From assembly GCF_002591915.1 (NCBI RefSeq), contig NZ_NIHB01000002.1, forward strand, positions 752,133-816,132: a DNA stretch of 64,000 nt, read 5' to 3'. Shown here in pieces: positions 47,492 through 57,068 of the stretch. The translations under genes and the position numbers were made by a program. The notes beneath the pieces were generated by a model, which worked only from the letters and a program-made list of their open reading frames with translations, did no database searches and was not told the origin of the DNA. Within the stretch, counting starts at the first letter, position 1. The number at the start of each line of letters is the position of its first letter. This DNA comes from Marinicella litoralis (GTDB taxonomy: Bacteria > Pseudomonadota > Gammaproteobacteria > Xanthomonadales > Marinicellaceae).

Positions 47492-48517
47492 TTAAAGTGA
47501 TTGTGTGTATTCAGCCAAATCTTGCATCAACTGCCAAGCACTGCCTGATTGCATGATGTCTTGAGCCATTTTCACGCCTTGACTCATATCAATGGCACAC
47601 CCAGCCACGTAAATGGCTGCACCGGCATTCAATGCCAAAATATCAGCCGCTGGACTCGATTGACCTGACAAGGCTTGTTGTATCAAGTGCAAGCTTTGAT
47701 GGGCATTTTCAACCACCAATGATTCAATGCCTTGCTGTGCAATCCCATACTGTTCAGGCTTGATACTGAACGTATTGATTGTTCCATGCTTTAGTTCAGC
47801 CACGTCTGTAGGTGCGGCCAAAGAAATTTCATCCATGCCGTCTTGAGAGTGAACCACCATCACATGTTTTGCCCCCAATTTCTGTAGCACTTCAGCCGCT
47901 GTTCTGACCCACTGCTTAGCAAATATACCCATGACTTGAAATGGTGTGTCTGCTGGATTGGTCAATGGACCTAACAAATTGAACATGGTTCTTACGGCCA
48001 ACTCCTTGCGAGGGGCTACTGCAAACTTGGTTGCGCCATGATGAGCCGGCGCAAACAGAAAGCCGATATTGAATTTTTCAATGCAATCGGCCACCTGTTG
48101 GGCATTCAACGCTAAATTCAAACCCGCAGCTTCCAGTACATCAGCTGAGCCTGTGGTTGAGGACACTGAACGGTTACCATGTTTGGCCACACGGCAACCA
48201 GCAGCAGCAGCAATAAATGCCACAGCGGTAGAAACATTGAATATACCAATGCCATCTCCACCCGTCCCGCAGGTGTCTATTAAATGGGTTTTATCTACAT
48301 CGACTTTAATCGCCCTTTGACGCATTACCACCGCGGCTTCGGTGATGTGTTCAACGGTTTCACCGTTTAATTTCAAAGCCATCAACAAACCACCAATTTG
48401 GGCCGGAGTGGCAGCACCATCCATAATTTGGTTCATCACGTCAGTCATGCTACCGCTAGGCAATGCTTGTTTTTCGCCTAATAAGTCCAAGGCATTTTGT
48501 ATGGGAGTTTTTATCAT
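47492..48517 (-). CDS. trpD: TrpD, anthranilate phosphoribosyltransferase
   Basis: Joins anthranilate to PRPP. The 341-residue protein has the phosphate-binding DTCGTGGDGIGIFNVST near residue 81, KHGNRSVSSTTGSADVLEA near 110 and NLLGPLTNPA near 160. It is a stand-alone enzyme and is not fused to the glutaminase domain, unlike in E. coli. It starts 11 bases after trpG, within a trpG-trpD-trpC-mtnN unit. Confidence 0.97.
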   Translation of the reverse strand: MIKTPIQNALDLLGEKQALPSGSMTDVMNQIMDGAATPAQIGGLLMALKLNGETVEHITEAAVVMRQRAIKVDVDKTHLIDTCGTGGDGIGIFNVSTAVAFIAAAAGCRVAKHGNRSVSSTTGSADVLEAAGLNLALNAQQVADCIEKFNIGFLFAPAHHGATKFAVAPRKELAVRTMFNLLGPLTNPADTPFQVMGIFAKQWVRTAAEVLQKLGAKHVMVVHSQDGMDEISLAAPTDVAELKHGTINTFSIKPEQYGIAQQGIESLVVENAHQSLHLIQQALSGQSSPAADILALNAGAAIYVAGCAIDMSQGVKMAQDIMQSGSAWQLMQDLAEYTQSL

Positions 48518-48528
48518 TTTAATTTCTT

Positions 48529-49107
48529 TTATTGGGTCAAAAAGTTTTTCAACATCTGGTGACCATGTTCAGTCAAAATACTTTCAGGATGAAATTGAAC
48601 CCCTGATATCGCATAGTCTTTGTGTTTAAAACCCATGATTTCATCAAATTCACCGGATGCTGTTTCAGTCCAAGCGGTAATTTCCAAACACTCAGGCAAT
48701 GTCTTTTGGTCAATCACCAAAGAATGGTATCTGGTGGCATTGAAAGGGTTTTCTAATCCACTAAAAACGTCTGAATTATTATGATGAACCGCTGATATTT
48801 TACCATGCATGATGGTTTTGGCTCGAATCACATCACCGCCAAAAACCTGGCCAATCGATTGATGACCTAAACACACACCCAGCAATGGGATTTTACCGGC
48901 ACATGCACGTATCATGTCCATGGAAATACCAGCCATATCAGGATTTCTCGGACCGGGTGAAATCACCACGTGGTCAGGCTTCAATGCAAGCGCCTGTTCG
49001 ACTGTAATTTCATCATTCCGATATACCCGCACATCACTGCCTAACTCGCCAAAATACTGCACCAAGTTATAGGTAAAAGAATCGTAGTTATCTATCATCA
49101 ACAACAT
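48529..49107 (-). CDS. trpG: TrpG, anthranilate synthase glutaminase subunit
   Basis: Supplies ammonia from glutamine to TrpE. The 192-residue class I amidotransferase begins [19 protein letters not shown] and carries the nucleophile in [11 protein letters not shown] (Cys about residue 78) and the His-Glu of the triad in [13 protein letters not shown] near residue 171. pabA is the related alternative; the trpD and trpC neighbours favour trpG, although one protein may serve both pathways. It is the first gene of the trpGDC unit, downstream of a hairpin terminator that closes the TonB-receptor gene. Confidence 0.93.
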   Translation of the reverse strand: MLLMIDNYDSFTYNLVQYFGELGSDVRVYRNDEITVEQALALKPDHVVISPGPRNPDMAGISMDMIRACAGKIPLLGVCLGHQSIGQVFGGDVIRAKTIMHGKISAVHHNNSDVFSGLENPFNATRYHSLVIDQKTLPECLEITAWTETASGEFDEIMGFKHKDYAISGVQFHPESILTEHGHQMLKNFLTQ

Positions 49108-49164
49108 GTGATGTATCCAGTCAAATCACGCATTGTACAGAATTTTTTATCAGGGGGAAAACAA

Positions 49165-49187
49165 AAACGGCCTCAAAGAGGCCGTTT
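49165..49187 (-). terminator. Rho-independent terminator of the TonB-dependent receptor gene
   Basis: AAACGGCCTC (49165-49174), a three-base loop and GAGGCCGTTT (49178-49187) form a ten-base-pair stem. On the minus strand it is followed by TTTTTGTTTT. It separates the receptor gene from trpG. Confidence 0.85.
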
Positions 49188-49209
49188 AATACAGTCATTT
49201 AAAAAGTTC

Positions 49210-52038
49210 TTAGAACTTAATGGTTGCTCTGACATAACCAAACTGTCCTTCACCATCGTAATTTGATGGATCATAACCATTCAATGAACAGCTGAAACAG
49301 GTTGGTGGTCTCTTGTCAGTGATGTTGTTCACACCCGCTTCGAACTGAATGCTGTTCCACTCAGGGAATATCACCTGTAAATCATGGTAAGTGGTACCAC
49401 CTAAATTATTGGTTCCTGCGGCTTCATCACTACACAAACCTTGGCCAATTAAAAAGCCAGCGCAGGTTTCAGTTAAGCCATTGATATGGCGAGTACCCCA
49501 AGTCACTTTCCAATCACGGTAGTTAACTGTGGTGTAAAGGTTTGAGTTCCAATCAGGAATACCAGAATCACTGGCTTCAATACCATCTAAATCACGACCA
49601 TCTTCAGTGAATTCATTAACAAATGAATTGTTCCAAGAAGCTTGTAAATACCCCCAGTCAAACTGTGGTGATGTCCAGTTAACATTAAAATCAACACCAG
49701 AAGTTTCAATTGAGCCGATGTTGGTCAATTGGTTGCTGAAGTTTTCAATGTTTCCAAATGAATCACGGCTGAAGTTAGAACACAACGGACTGGCCGCATT
49801 GGCTGCACAACTGTCTAAAATAAATTGCGCATCAACCGCCTGTATAGCACCATCAATTTCAATGTCATAGTACGTCACTTCAAAATCCAAACTGCTGGAC
49901 CAACTTCGGTCATCAGCCCATGATGGCGAATAAACAAAACCCAAGGTTAATGTTTCTGCTTCCTCAGGTGACAAATTTGGGTTGCCGCCTGTCAAAGTTG
50001 AAATTTGTGGGTTCAATTGCTCATAGTCACTTGGCACACCGGCACAACCTGGCAAACCTGGTCCACCAAAGTTACATGGGTCATTCAATTGGGCATCAAA
50101 GCGTGCTTGCGTACCGAACAACTCACCGATGGAGGGCGCTCTTAAACCTTCGGCAAAACTACCTCTGAACATCAGGTTTGAATTTGGCATGTATTTAAAA
50201 CCAAATTTACCCGTGGTATCTGAACCCGATGTGCTGTAATCAGAACTTCTGAATGCCAAAGAAAAATCCAATAACTCAGCAAACGGTTGGTCAGCCAATA
50301 CCGGAATTAAAAACTCAGCATAGAATTCGTCAACACTGAATTCACCAGAAGTTGGGCTGGCTGGTACACCATTACTTTCACCAGCAACAACAATGGCATC
50401 AGGTTGGAAGAAACCAGACTTTCTGCGGTATTCATAACCAACAGCTACAGACAATGGGCCGGCAGGCAACTCAAACAAGTCACCACTGATGTTAGCGGAG
50501 AAGTCGGTCAGTTCCTGCTCTGAATTATCAGATTGTACAAATGAAATGTAGTTCAACATCTCAGGTGTAATGGTTCCTGAACCGTCACCTTGGCCACCAA
50601 AAATATTCAATGGCACACAACCTGGTGTGTTGTTACAAACATCAACTGGACCCAAAGCAGTGGCAATTCTGGCGATGTTTAAAGCACCTGTTTTGCGTTG
50701 CGATGCTTGGTTTTTACCATAAACACCACTGACATCCCAAAACCAACTGCGATCAGCTGCATTGAAAGAACCTTCCAAACCAGTTGAAAAATAGGTGGTG
50801 TCGACATTTTGATTAAAGACACGAGGTCCTGCTTCTAATGGTCTTCTACCTATGAAACCAAAACCGTCTTCAAATACATTGACGCCAAATGGATTATACG
50901 GATTTGATGCATCAATAACGATGTTATCCGCGATTGCACCGGCTTCAGCAAATGGACCAATAAAGATAGGCTCAGGTGCTGCTTGGTTGGTTGATTTTCT
51001 GTTGTTATAGACACCTTTGACAAACCATGTAATGTTGTCGGTTAATTCCACAGTAACTTGGCCAAATATATTGGACCGTTCTGAGGGTGTGACGTAATAA
51101 TTGTAAGGTGCAAAATTAAACCGATCACCATTATCCCAGGTATTATAATCATCCCCATTACACGGCGAGGTAGGGTCATAATTAATCGGACCAATGACAC
51201 CTGCATTTAACGTACAGTCAATTTCAGTACCATTGATGTCATTCAATAAAAATCGTCCTTGTGGTGTTCCAGAACTACCACGAGTCACGCCCGTGAAAGG
51301 CACTGGAAATTGAGACAAAAATCGATCTGCAGCTGAAACTTCCTGCTGATCGGTATAACCTACATTGAACAACATATTCATTTTATCTGTTTGGTTACCA
51401 AAGGTCAGGTCAATACTGCCTGTTTCCCCATCACCTTCATCAAACGCACCTAAATAAACGCGAGCTTCAACACCTTGCATCGATTTCTTGGTAATAATGT
51501 TAACCACACCAGCAATGGCATCCGCACCATAAATTGAAGAAGCGCCATCTTTTAAGATATCAATTCGCTCAATGATACCAACGGGAATGGTATTTAGATC
51601 AACTGCATTACTTACACCAGAGCCTGAACTTCCAGCCACCCAACGCAAACCATCAACCAAAACCAGTACCCTGCCCGGATCTAAATGACGCATGTCAATT
51701 TGTGTTGATCCTGCACCAATACCACCACCGTTGGCTGGAAAACCGAAGTTGCCACTCGAATTAAACCGAGTGTTCAGTGCCGAGCCTGATTGTGTCAGTT
51801 GTTGTAAGATATCGCCCACTGATGTCAAACCTGAACGATCAATGTCTTCACGAGTCAAAGTTTGAGTGGGTTCAATGCCTTCGATTTGTGACTGTCTGAT
51901 TCGCGATCCGGTGACTTGCACTTTCCCTAACTCTTCTACTGAGTCATCCTGTGCATACACCATGGGTGTCGTGAATACACAAGCTGCAGACAGGCACAAA
52001 GCCCGATACAACTTGTTTTGGTTGATTTTATTTTTCAT
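49210..52038 (-). CDS. TonB-dependent outer-membrane receptor
   Basis: A 942-residue outer-membrane transporter energised by TonB-ExbB-ExbD. A signal peptide ends near residue 29 (MVYAQ). A TonB-box-like [14 protein letters not shown] follows, then the plug domain (about 45-170) with [11 protein letters not shown] and the family stretch [19 protein letters not shown] near 165. The long beta-barrel has loops rich in Asp, Asn and Gly and ends in ATIKF, the terminal aromatic residue used for barrel insertion. Cysteines in late loops ([13 protein letters not shown] and CFSCSLNGY) could form disulfides, a feature of large-substrate receptors of this type. The substrate (peptide, glycan or iron complex) is not readable. 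A GAGGGT ribosome-binding site precedes the ATG. It lies between trpE and trpG but is its own unit. Confidence 0.93.
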   Translation of the reverse strand: MKNKINQNKLYRALCLSAACVFTTPMVYAQDDSVEELGKVQVTGSRIRQSQIEGIEPTQTLTREDIDRSGLTSVGDILQQLTQSGSALNTRFNSSGNFGFPANGGGIGAGSTQIDMRHLDPGRVLVLVDGLRWVAGSSGSGVSNAVDLNTIPVGIIERIDILKDGASSIYGADAIAGVVNIITKKSMQGVEARVYLGAFDEGDGETGSIDLTFGNQTDKMNMLFNVGYTDQQEVSAADRFLSQFPVPFTGVTRGSSGTPQGRFLLNDINGTEIDCTLNAGVIGPINYDPTSPCNGDDYNTWDNGDRFNFAPYNYYVTPSERSNIFGQVTVELTDNITWFVKGVYNNRKSTNQAAPEPIFIGPFAEAGAIADNIVIDASNPYNPFGVNVFEDGFGFIGRRPLEAGPRVFNQNVDTTYFSTGLEGSFNAADRSWFWDVSGVYGKNQASQRKTGALNIARIATALGPVDVCNNTPGCVPLNIFGGQGDGSGTITPEMLNYISFVQSDNSEQELTDFSANISGDLFELPAGPLSVAVGYEYRRKSGFFQPDAIVVAGESNGVPASPTSGEFSVDEFYAEFLIPVLADQPFAELLDFSLAFRSSDYSTSGSDTTGKFGFKYMPNSNLMFRGSFAEGLRAPSIGELFGTQARFDAQLNDPCNFGGPGLPGCAGVPSDYEQLNPQISTLTGGNPNLSPEEAETLTLGFVYSPSWADDRSWSSSLDFEVTYYDIEIDGAIQAVDAQFILDSCAANAASPLCSNFSRDSFGNIENFSNQLTNIGSIETSGVDFNVNWTSPQFDWGYLQASWNNSFVNEFTEDGRDLDGIEASDSGIPDWNSNLYTTVNYRDWKVTWGTRHINGLTETCAGFLIGQGLCSDEAAGTNNLGGTTYHDLQVIFPEWNSIQFEAGVNNITDKRPPTCFSCSLNGYDPSNYDGEGQFGYVRATIKF

Positions 52039-52278
52039 AAATTTACCCTCGAAATAATTTAGTTTTGGAACATTTTAAGTTTGTACTTAGAATACTGCGC
52101 ATCTTTGGACGCATGTAAACATCTACAGTTACAACAAAATCATATTTTCAATGTAACTATAGAGCTTTGAAAATATAGGTGAATTGGAACAATTAAGCAA
52201 CGCAAATTTTGAGTAAATTTTTGTACTAACTTTATAGTACATCAAGAATTAATGATAGATTCTCTGATATTTTAGCGT

Positions 52279-53754
52279 TTAAAGTCCTTTGGTGGCCTGC
52301 TCAACCGCCCTAAAAACGGCTTTGGATTTATTCATGATTTCTTGCCATTCGTTTTCCGCCGTACTGTCTGCAACAATCCCTGCGCCAGCCTGCACATGTA
52401 ATTCTTGGTCTTTGATAACAGCTGTTCTGATGGCAATGGCCATATCCATGTCGCCATGCCAACCCCAATACCCTACCGCTCCAGCATAAACATTTCTTTT
52501 AACCTTTTCCAGCTCTGCAATGACTTCCATGGCACGCACTTTTGCCGCGCCTGACAACGTACCGGCAGGAAACACCGCTTTGATGATGTCTGCATTGGAT
52601 TTACCTGTTTTTAATTGACCCCGAATTTCCGACACAATGTGCATCACATGCGAATAATGTTCTATGATCATTTTGTCTTTGAGAACAACTGATCCAATTT
52701 CAGCAATTCGTCCAATGTCATTGCGACCCAGGTCTATCAACATCAAATGTTCAGCAATTTCTTTTGGATCGTTCAATAAATCAATTTCCAGCGCCCTGTC
52801 TTCCTCTGCCGTTTTACCCCTCGGTCGAGTCCCTGCAATGGGACGCAGCGTGACCTCATCGCCGATCCGTCTGACCAGAACTTCAGGTGATGAACCCACC
52901 ACTTGATAATCACCAAAATCGATAAAATACATATAGGGACTTGGGTTCGATGCCCGCAAAGCTCGATACACATCCAATGGTCGGGCATTGAATTTGGTTG
53001 ATATGCGTTGAGACAGAACCACTTGCATGATGTCACCGGATTCAATATAGGATTTACATTGGTCAACGGCTACGTTGAATTCACCTTGGGTGAAGCCGGT
53101 TTTAAAATCAGTGGTGTCTATACTGTCTTGGTTGATCAATTCTGCATATCCAGTGGTTCCAGATCGCAGGCGATGGGTTAAGTCCTCTAATCTTTTTTTG
53201 CCTTTTTCATAAGCCAGTTCTTCATGGGGATTGACATGAACCATCAACCAAACTTTACCTGCTAAATTATCAAATACTGCAATGTCTTCTGCCAACATCA
53301 TATTCACATCTGGAATGTGCAATCGATCTTCTGGTGCCAACCCAATTAATTTAGGCTCAATTTGTTCAATGATTTCATATCCAAAATAACCCACCAGTCC
53401 ACCGTTGAATCCGGGCAACTCTTCAATTTCAGGAACTGAATAACGGGCTTTGATGGTTTCTACCTGCTGCAACACATCCTCAACCTCATATTCATCGACC
53501 AATGTATCGTAGGCAAACTCTTGAAATTTACGACCATGTACCTGAAACCTGAAATTAGCTGACAGTCCAATGATGGAGTAGCGCCCCCATCGAGCCCCTC
53601 CTTCAACCGACTCCAACAGGAAGGTGTGCTTACCATTAGCCAATTTAAGCCAAGCACTCAATGGGGTGTCTAAATCTGCAGATATACATCGGTACAATGG
53701 TATGCGGTTGTGGCCGGCTGCAGCCATTTGCTTAAACTGTTCTTGGTTCATCAT
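52279..53754 (-). CDS. trpE: TrpE, anthranilate synthase component I
   Basis: Makes anthranilate from chorismate with ammonia from TrpG. From the ATG ending at 53754 it has 491 residues (usual about 500). The reading frame extends upstream by 52 codons that look unlike the family. N-terminal HTFLLESVEGGARWGRYSIIG carries the tryptophan-feedback-site region, and the C-terminal chorismate-binding domain has SNPSPYMYFIDFG near 277, PIAGTRPRGKTAEED near 320 and AGAGIVADSTAENEW near 455. pabB is less likely, because the feedback-site region is intact. The gene is separated from trpGDC by the receptor gene. Confidence 0.95.
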   Translation of the reverse strand: MMNQEQFKQMAAAGHNRIPLYRCISADLDTPLSAWLKLANGKHTFLLESVEGGARWGRYSIIGLSANFRFQVHGRKFQEFAYDTLVDEYEVEDVLQQVETIKARYSVPEIEELPGFNGGLVGYFGYEIIEQIEPKLIGLAPEDRLHIPDVNMMLAEDIAVFDNLAGKVWLMVHVNPHEELAYEKGKKRLEDLTHRLRSGTTGYAELINQDSIDTTDFKTGFTQGEFNVAVDQCKSYIESGDIMQVVLSQRISTKFNARPLDVYRALRASNPSPYMYFIDFGDYQVVGSSPEVLVRRIGDEVTLRPIAGTRPRGKTAEEDRALEIDLLNDPKEIAEHLMLIDLGRNDIGRIAEIGSVVLKDKMIIEHYSHVMHIVSEIRGQLKTGKSNADIIKAVFPAGTLSGAAKVRAMEVIAELEKVKRNVYAGAVGYWGWHGDMDMAIAIRTAVIKDQELHVQAGAGIVADSTAENEWQEIMNKSKAVFRAVEQATKGL

Positions 53755-53870
53755 GGGGTTTTTTATCACTTCAATTTGAAGCTGTAGTTTACAACCTTGA
53801 ATTCCCACTGCAAACCTAAAATTTGTTTCAATTGATGATGAAATACATTCAATGCATACATTGGCCGAAG

Positions 53871-53898
53871 ATTTTAATAGGCAAGTCTCACTTCTCAA
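53871..53898 (-). promoter_or_regulatory. Possible promoter of trpE
   Basis: Minus-strand TTGAGA (53898-53893) and TAAAAT (53876-53871) are separated by 16 bases, leaving a leader of about 110 bases before the trpE ATG. I see no Trp-rich leader peptide and no clear attenuator hairpin in it. Confidence 0.4.
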
Positions 53899-53943
53899 GC
53901 TGCAAATCACGTAAAATGTGAAACAAAATAGACTTGACCCTTT

Positions 53944-55188
53944 ATGAGATTAAAATACCTGTTCACCCTACTGTTATTCCTGATGAGCCATTTGGCATTG
54001 GCTGATTTACTTTGCAAATTCACCTCCCCTGACCTTGATTCAGAAAAATTTGAGCACCATTGGATTTTTAATGACAAGACATTGATTTGTGACAAACCAT
54101 TAATCAACTTAATTAAAAATCAGTTCGAAACCCATCCATTCAGTGAATTGATGGTCATTCGGGGCAATACCGCTGAAATTGATCCAGCTGAATTTATGGC
54201 TATAGATCACAGCGCAGGTTATAGTTTGGTACTAAAGCGCATACCCAACCCCAAACAAACTGATAAGCACTTAACTTACATTCCATTGACTCATTTTCAA
54301 TCCATTGATTCATTCAACACAACCGTTAAAAGCGGAAGCCCGAATGTACTACAGCTGGTCAACCTTGTAGATGCCGATCGGTGGCTCGCTGACATTGTTA
54401 CTTTAAGTGGGTGGTCAAGACGCACCGGAGAAACTGGAAATGATTCGGCGGCCAATTGGATAGCCGCTCAATTCAAGCTGATGAATTTGCAAGTCAGTCA
54501 ACCAAGTTTTCAAGTGGGACAAAACACCACCCAAAACATCATGGGCATACAATTGGGGCAAACTCGACCTGACGACTGGTACTTGGTCGGTGGCCACATG
54601 GATTCGGTGCCCACTGGCAATGCGCCCGGTGCGGTTGACAATGCCAGTGGTTGTGCTGCTGTGATTGAAATGGCAAGAGTTTTGAGTCAATTCAAATTTG
54701 CAGGCACCTTGATTTTCATATGTTATTCAGGTGAGGAACAAGGCTTGATTGGCAGTGAATTCCATGCTGACACGCTGATCAATGAGGGCAATGACAGTAA
54801 AATCAAACTGGCTCTGACTCTTGACATGGTTGGCTATACCAGCAACAGCAAACATCAATTACTGATCGAGTCATCCGCCACTTACCAAAACTTGATGAAT
54901 GAAATGGCGCAAAATGCAGCCATTTATGCACCTGGCTTAACGGTGCTGACCACCACCAATTATTTTGGCTCAGACCATGTTTCATATATAAACAATGGCA
55001 TGCCAGGCCTTTTATCAATTGATGTGGATTGGGGTGTCTACCCTGATTATCATCAAAATACCGATTTACCAGAAAACATTAATCTCACCCAAGGTGAATA
55101 CATCATCAAAACCAATCTGGCCACAATCGCAGACAATGCTACGGTCATCGGTTTATCAGACGTGATATTTGCCAGCGGATTTGAATAA
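53944..55188 (+). CDS. Exported M28-family metallopeptidase with a C-terminal IFASGFE tail
   Basis: A 414-residue exported zinc aminopeptidase-like enzyme. A signal peptide spans about residues 1-20. An N-terminal region of unknown fold (about 21-135) precedes the M28 domain (about 140-400). Metal-site motifs are GGHMDSVPTGNAPGAVDNASG near residue 219 and YSGEEQGLIGS near 261 with the Glu pair, then LDMVGY near 296 and a late His in SDHVSY near 346. The protein ends exactly in VIFASGFE, the same type of tail seen inside the FG-GAP protein of this window. It is divergent from trpE and its stop lies one base from the convergent GST gene. Confidence 0.88.
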   Translation: MRLKYLFTLLLFLMSHLALADLLCKFTSPDLDSEKFEHHWIFNDKTLICDKPLINLIKNQFETHPFSELMVIRGNTAEIDPAEFMAIDHSAGYSLVLKRIPNPKQTDKHLTYIPLTHFQSIDSFNTTVKSGSPNVLQLVNLVDADRWLADIVTLSGWSRRTGETGNDSAANWIAAQFKLMNLQVSQPSFQVGQNTTQNIMGIQLGQTRPDDWYLVGGHMDSVPTGNAPGAVDNASGCAAVIEMARVLSQFKFAGTLIFICYSGEEQGLIGSEFHADTLINEGNDSKIKLALTLDMVGYTSNSKHQLLIESSATYQNLMNEMAQNAAIYAPGLTVLTTTNYFGSDHVSYINNGMPGLLSIDVDWGVYPDYHQNTDLPENINLTQGEYIIKTNLATIADNATVIGLSDVIFASGFE

Positions 55189-55189
55189 A

Positions 55190-55864
55190 TCAATCGGCAT
55201 AATCATATTCACCACCTTTGGCCAAAGCTTTGGTGTAAGCCGGTCGTGCTTGAAAAGACTTAACAAACTTAACGATATGCGGGTGTGATTCTTTGGTGAT
55301 GCCCCCTTTCGCCACACTGGCCTCTAATGGAAATGACATTTGGATGTCGGCCCCAGTGATGCTGTCGCCAGCAAAGTACTCATTGGCCGCCAAATGATCT
55401 TCCACATATTGAAAATGAGTTTTTAAATTGGGCGTCACAAATGATGACAAGACCTTATTGGCAATACCGTGAGCGATGGGTTTCACAAAAAAAGGCATTT
55501 TGCTGCTTTTTACTTTATCAAAGACAATTTTCAATAACATCGGCGACATCAGTGAACCTTCTGCATAATGTAACCAATACATATATGGCTGATATTTTTT
55601 ACTGTTGCGTCTTGGCACCCACTCACCTTTGCCGTATTTATGCCCTAAAAAATCGATGATTGCACCCGATTCTGCCAACACCTGATCACCATCTGTGACC
55701 ACCGGCGATTTACCCAGAGGATGAACGGCCTTCAATTCATCTGGCGCCAGCATGGTTTCTGCATTTCTTGCATAAAATTTAATTTCATACTCAACCCCCA
55801 ATTCTTCTAAAAGCCATAGGATGCGTTGTGAGCGGGAGTTGTTTAAATGGTGAACTGTAAGCAT
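55190..55864 (-). CDS. Glutathione S-transferase family protein
   Basis: A 224-residue cytoplasmic GST. The thioredoxin-like N-terminal domain (about 1-80) includes NSRSQRILWLLEELG with the Ser candidate for glutathione activation near residue 11, GKSPVVTDGD and LAESGAIIDFL with the cis-Pro and Glu-Ser of the G-site near residues 53 and 65. The helical C-terminal domain (about 90-215) contains ITGADIQMSF, the usual N-capping motif near residue 172. The natural substrate is unknown. It is a single gene, convergent with the M28 peptidase. Confidence 0.9.
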   Translation of the reverse strand: MLTVHHLNNSRSQRILWLLEELGVEYEIKFYARNAETMLAPDELKAVHPLGKSPVVTDGDQVLAESGAIIDFLGHKYGKGEWVPRRNSKKYQPYMYWLHYAEGSLMSPMLLKIVFDKVKSSKMPFFVKPIAHGIANKVLSSFVTPNLKTHFQYVEDHLAANEYFAGDSITGADIQMSFPLEASVAKGGITKESHPHIVKFVKSFQARPAYTKALAKGGEYDYAD

Positions 55865-55978
55865 ATTGATCGCGGTGTTTGGAAAACTTTACATTTTAGC
55901 ATCAATACAACTCAGGTTCGACTTGTGTCGGTTTCAGCCGAGTTGCTCATAAGCCCGAAAGCAATGGTTTTAAGCCTC

Positions 55979-56962
55979 TTAATCTTTGACCACAATGACT
56001 TTGCCATTGCGTTTGCCTGAAGCCGCTGCTGCCACTGCCTGTTTGATGTCTTTAACTGGATAGGTGGCGTGTACAGGTGCTGATAATTTGCCTTCTGCAA
56101 TTAATCCAATCAATGAAGCATACAAGGCTTGCTGTTTCTCAGGTGTAGACGTCCTGAACCATTTGGCCAACCAAAAACCGCGCACCGTGATGTCTTTAAA
56201 AATGATGACAGTGGGTGGCATCATACAAGCATCACCACTCATGGCGCCATAATTAACCAGCGTAGCACCTTCACTCAGCACCGCTCCCAATCGCGCAGTG
56301 GCAGCACCGCCAACAGCATCTATACCCAGTTTAATCACCGCCCCACCGGTCGCAGCCTTCACCTGTTCAACCAATTCATCACCATCTACTAACACCACAT
56401 CAGCACCCGCAGCCAACAAAGGTTCAATCAATGATTCACGGCGCACCACATTGATCGTTTTTAAACCACGTAATTTGGCCAATGTGATCAAATAAGAACC
56501 AACCCCTGAGTTGGCTGCGTTTTGAATCACCCAATCACCTGGTTTTAAATCAACAAACTCACTTAACAGCAATGAGGCTGTTGGCGGATTGACTGTGATC
56601 ATAGATAACTGGACTGGATCTACCCCATTGGGCAAGGCAATTAATTTTTCGGCCTTTGCCACCATATGGGTGGCCCAAGTTCCAATCCCCATTGGCAGCA
56701 GTACAGTTTGTCCAATGGCCGGTTCACTCACGCCCTCACCATGTTCAATGACTCTGGCGACACCCTCATTACCACCTATCGCTGGCAATGGCGGCAATAT
56801 ACCGTAATGCCCAGTTAAAGTAAGTACGTCTGAAGGGTTGATTGGTGCTGCCAACATCTCCAACAAAACCTGCCCTTCCGTTAACTGTGGTTTATCAAAG
56901 GGCACCGCTTCGATTAAATCTTGAGGAATGGGGCCACGAGATTGGTATTCTGCTTTCAACAT
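55979..56962 (-). CDS. Zinc-independent MDR oxidoreductase, enoyl-reductase/quinone-reductase like
   Basis: A 327-residue medium-chain dehydrogenase/reductase. The N-terminal GroES-like domain has INPSDVLTLTGHYG and GNEGVARVIEHGEG; the Rossmann domain shows NAANSGVGSYLITLAKLRG near residue 150. The catalytic and structural zinc cysteines of alcohol dehydrogenases are absent. The sequence style (PTASLLL, then the AANSGVG motif and the arginine pair NVVRRE) is like mitochondrial-type 2-enoyl-thioester reductases (MECR/ETR1), which reduce enoyl-CoA or enoyl-ACP with NADPH. A quinone oxidoreductase is the alternative. It is a single gene upstream of the GST gene, 114 bases apart. Confidence 0.85.
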   Translation of the reverse strand: MLKAEYQSRGPIPQDLIEAVPFDKPQLTEGQVLLEMLAAPINPSDVLTLTGHYGILPPLPAIGGNEGVARVIEHGEGVSEPAIGQTVLLPMGIGTWATHMVAKAEKLIALPNGVDPVQLSMITVNPPTASLLLSEFVDLKPGDWVIQNAANSGVGSYLITLAKLRGLKTINVVRRESLIEPLLAAGADVVLVDGDELVEQVKAATGGAVIKLGIDAVGGAATARLGAVLSEGATLVNYGAMSGDACMMPPTVIIFKDITVRGFWLAKWFRTSTPEKQQALYASLIGLIAEGKLSAPVHATYPVKDIKQAVAAAASGKRNGKVIVVKD

Positions 56963-57068
56963 GATTTGCTCCGAATGGGGTTGGTATAAAAGCAGGTATT
57001 GTACATCAAGATCAGAACACGGTTTTCTGGTGATTTATCAGTCACCACTGAATGGCAACAGTGAACGT

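Noticed and set aside
53755-53870. Trp attenuator leader before trpE
   Set aside because: No short reading frame with adjacent Trp codons and no paired hairpins with a T-tract are visible.
53755-53910. Longer trpE reading with 52 extra N-terminal codons
   Set aside because: The added sequence does not match the family, and most of it would lie upstream of the likely transcription start.
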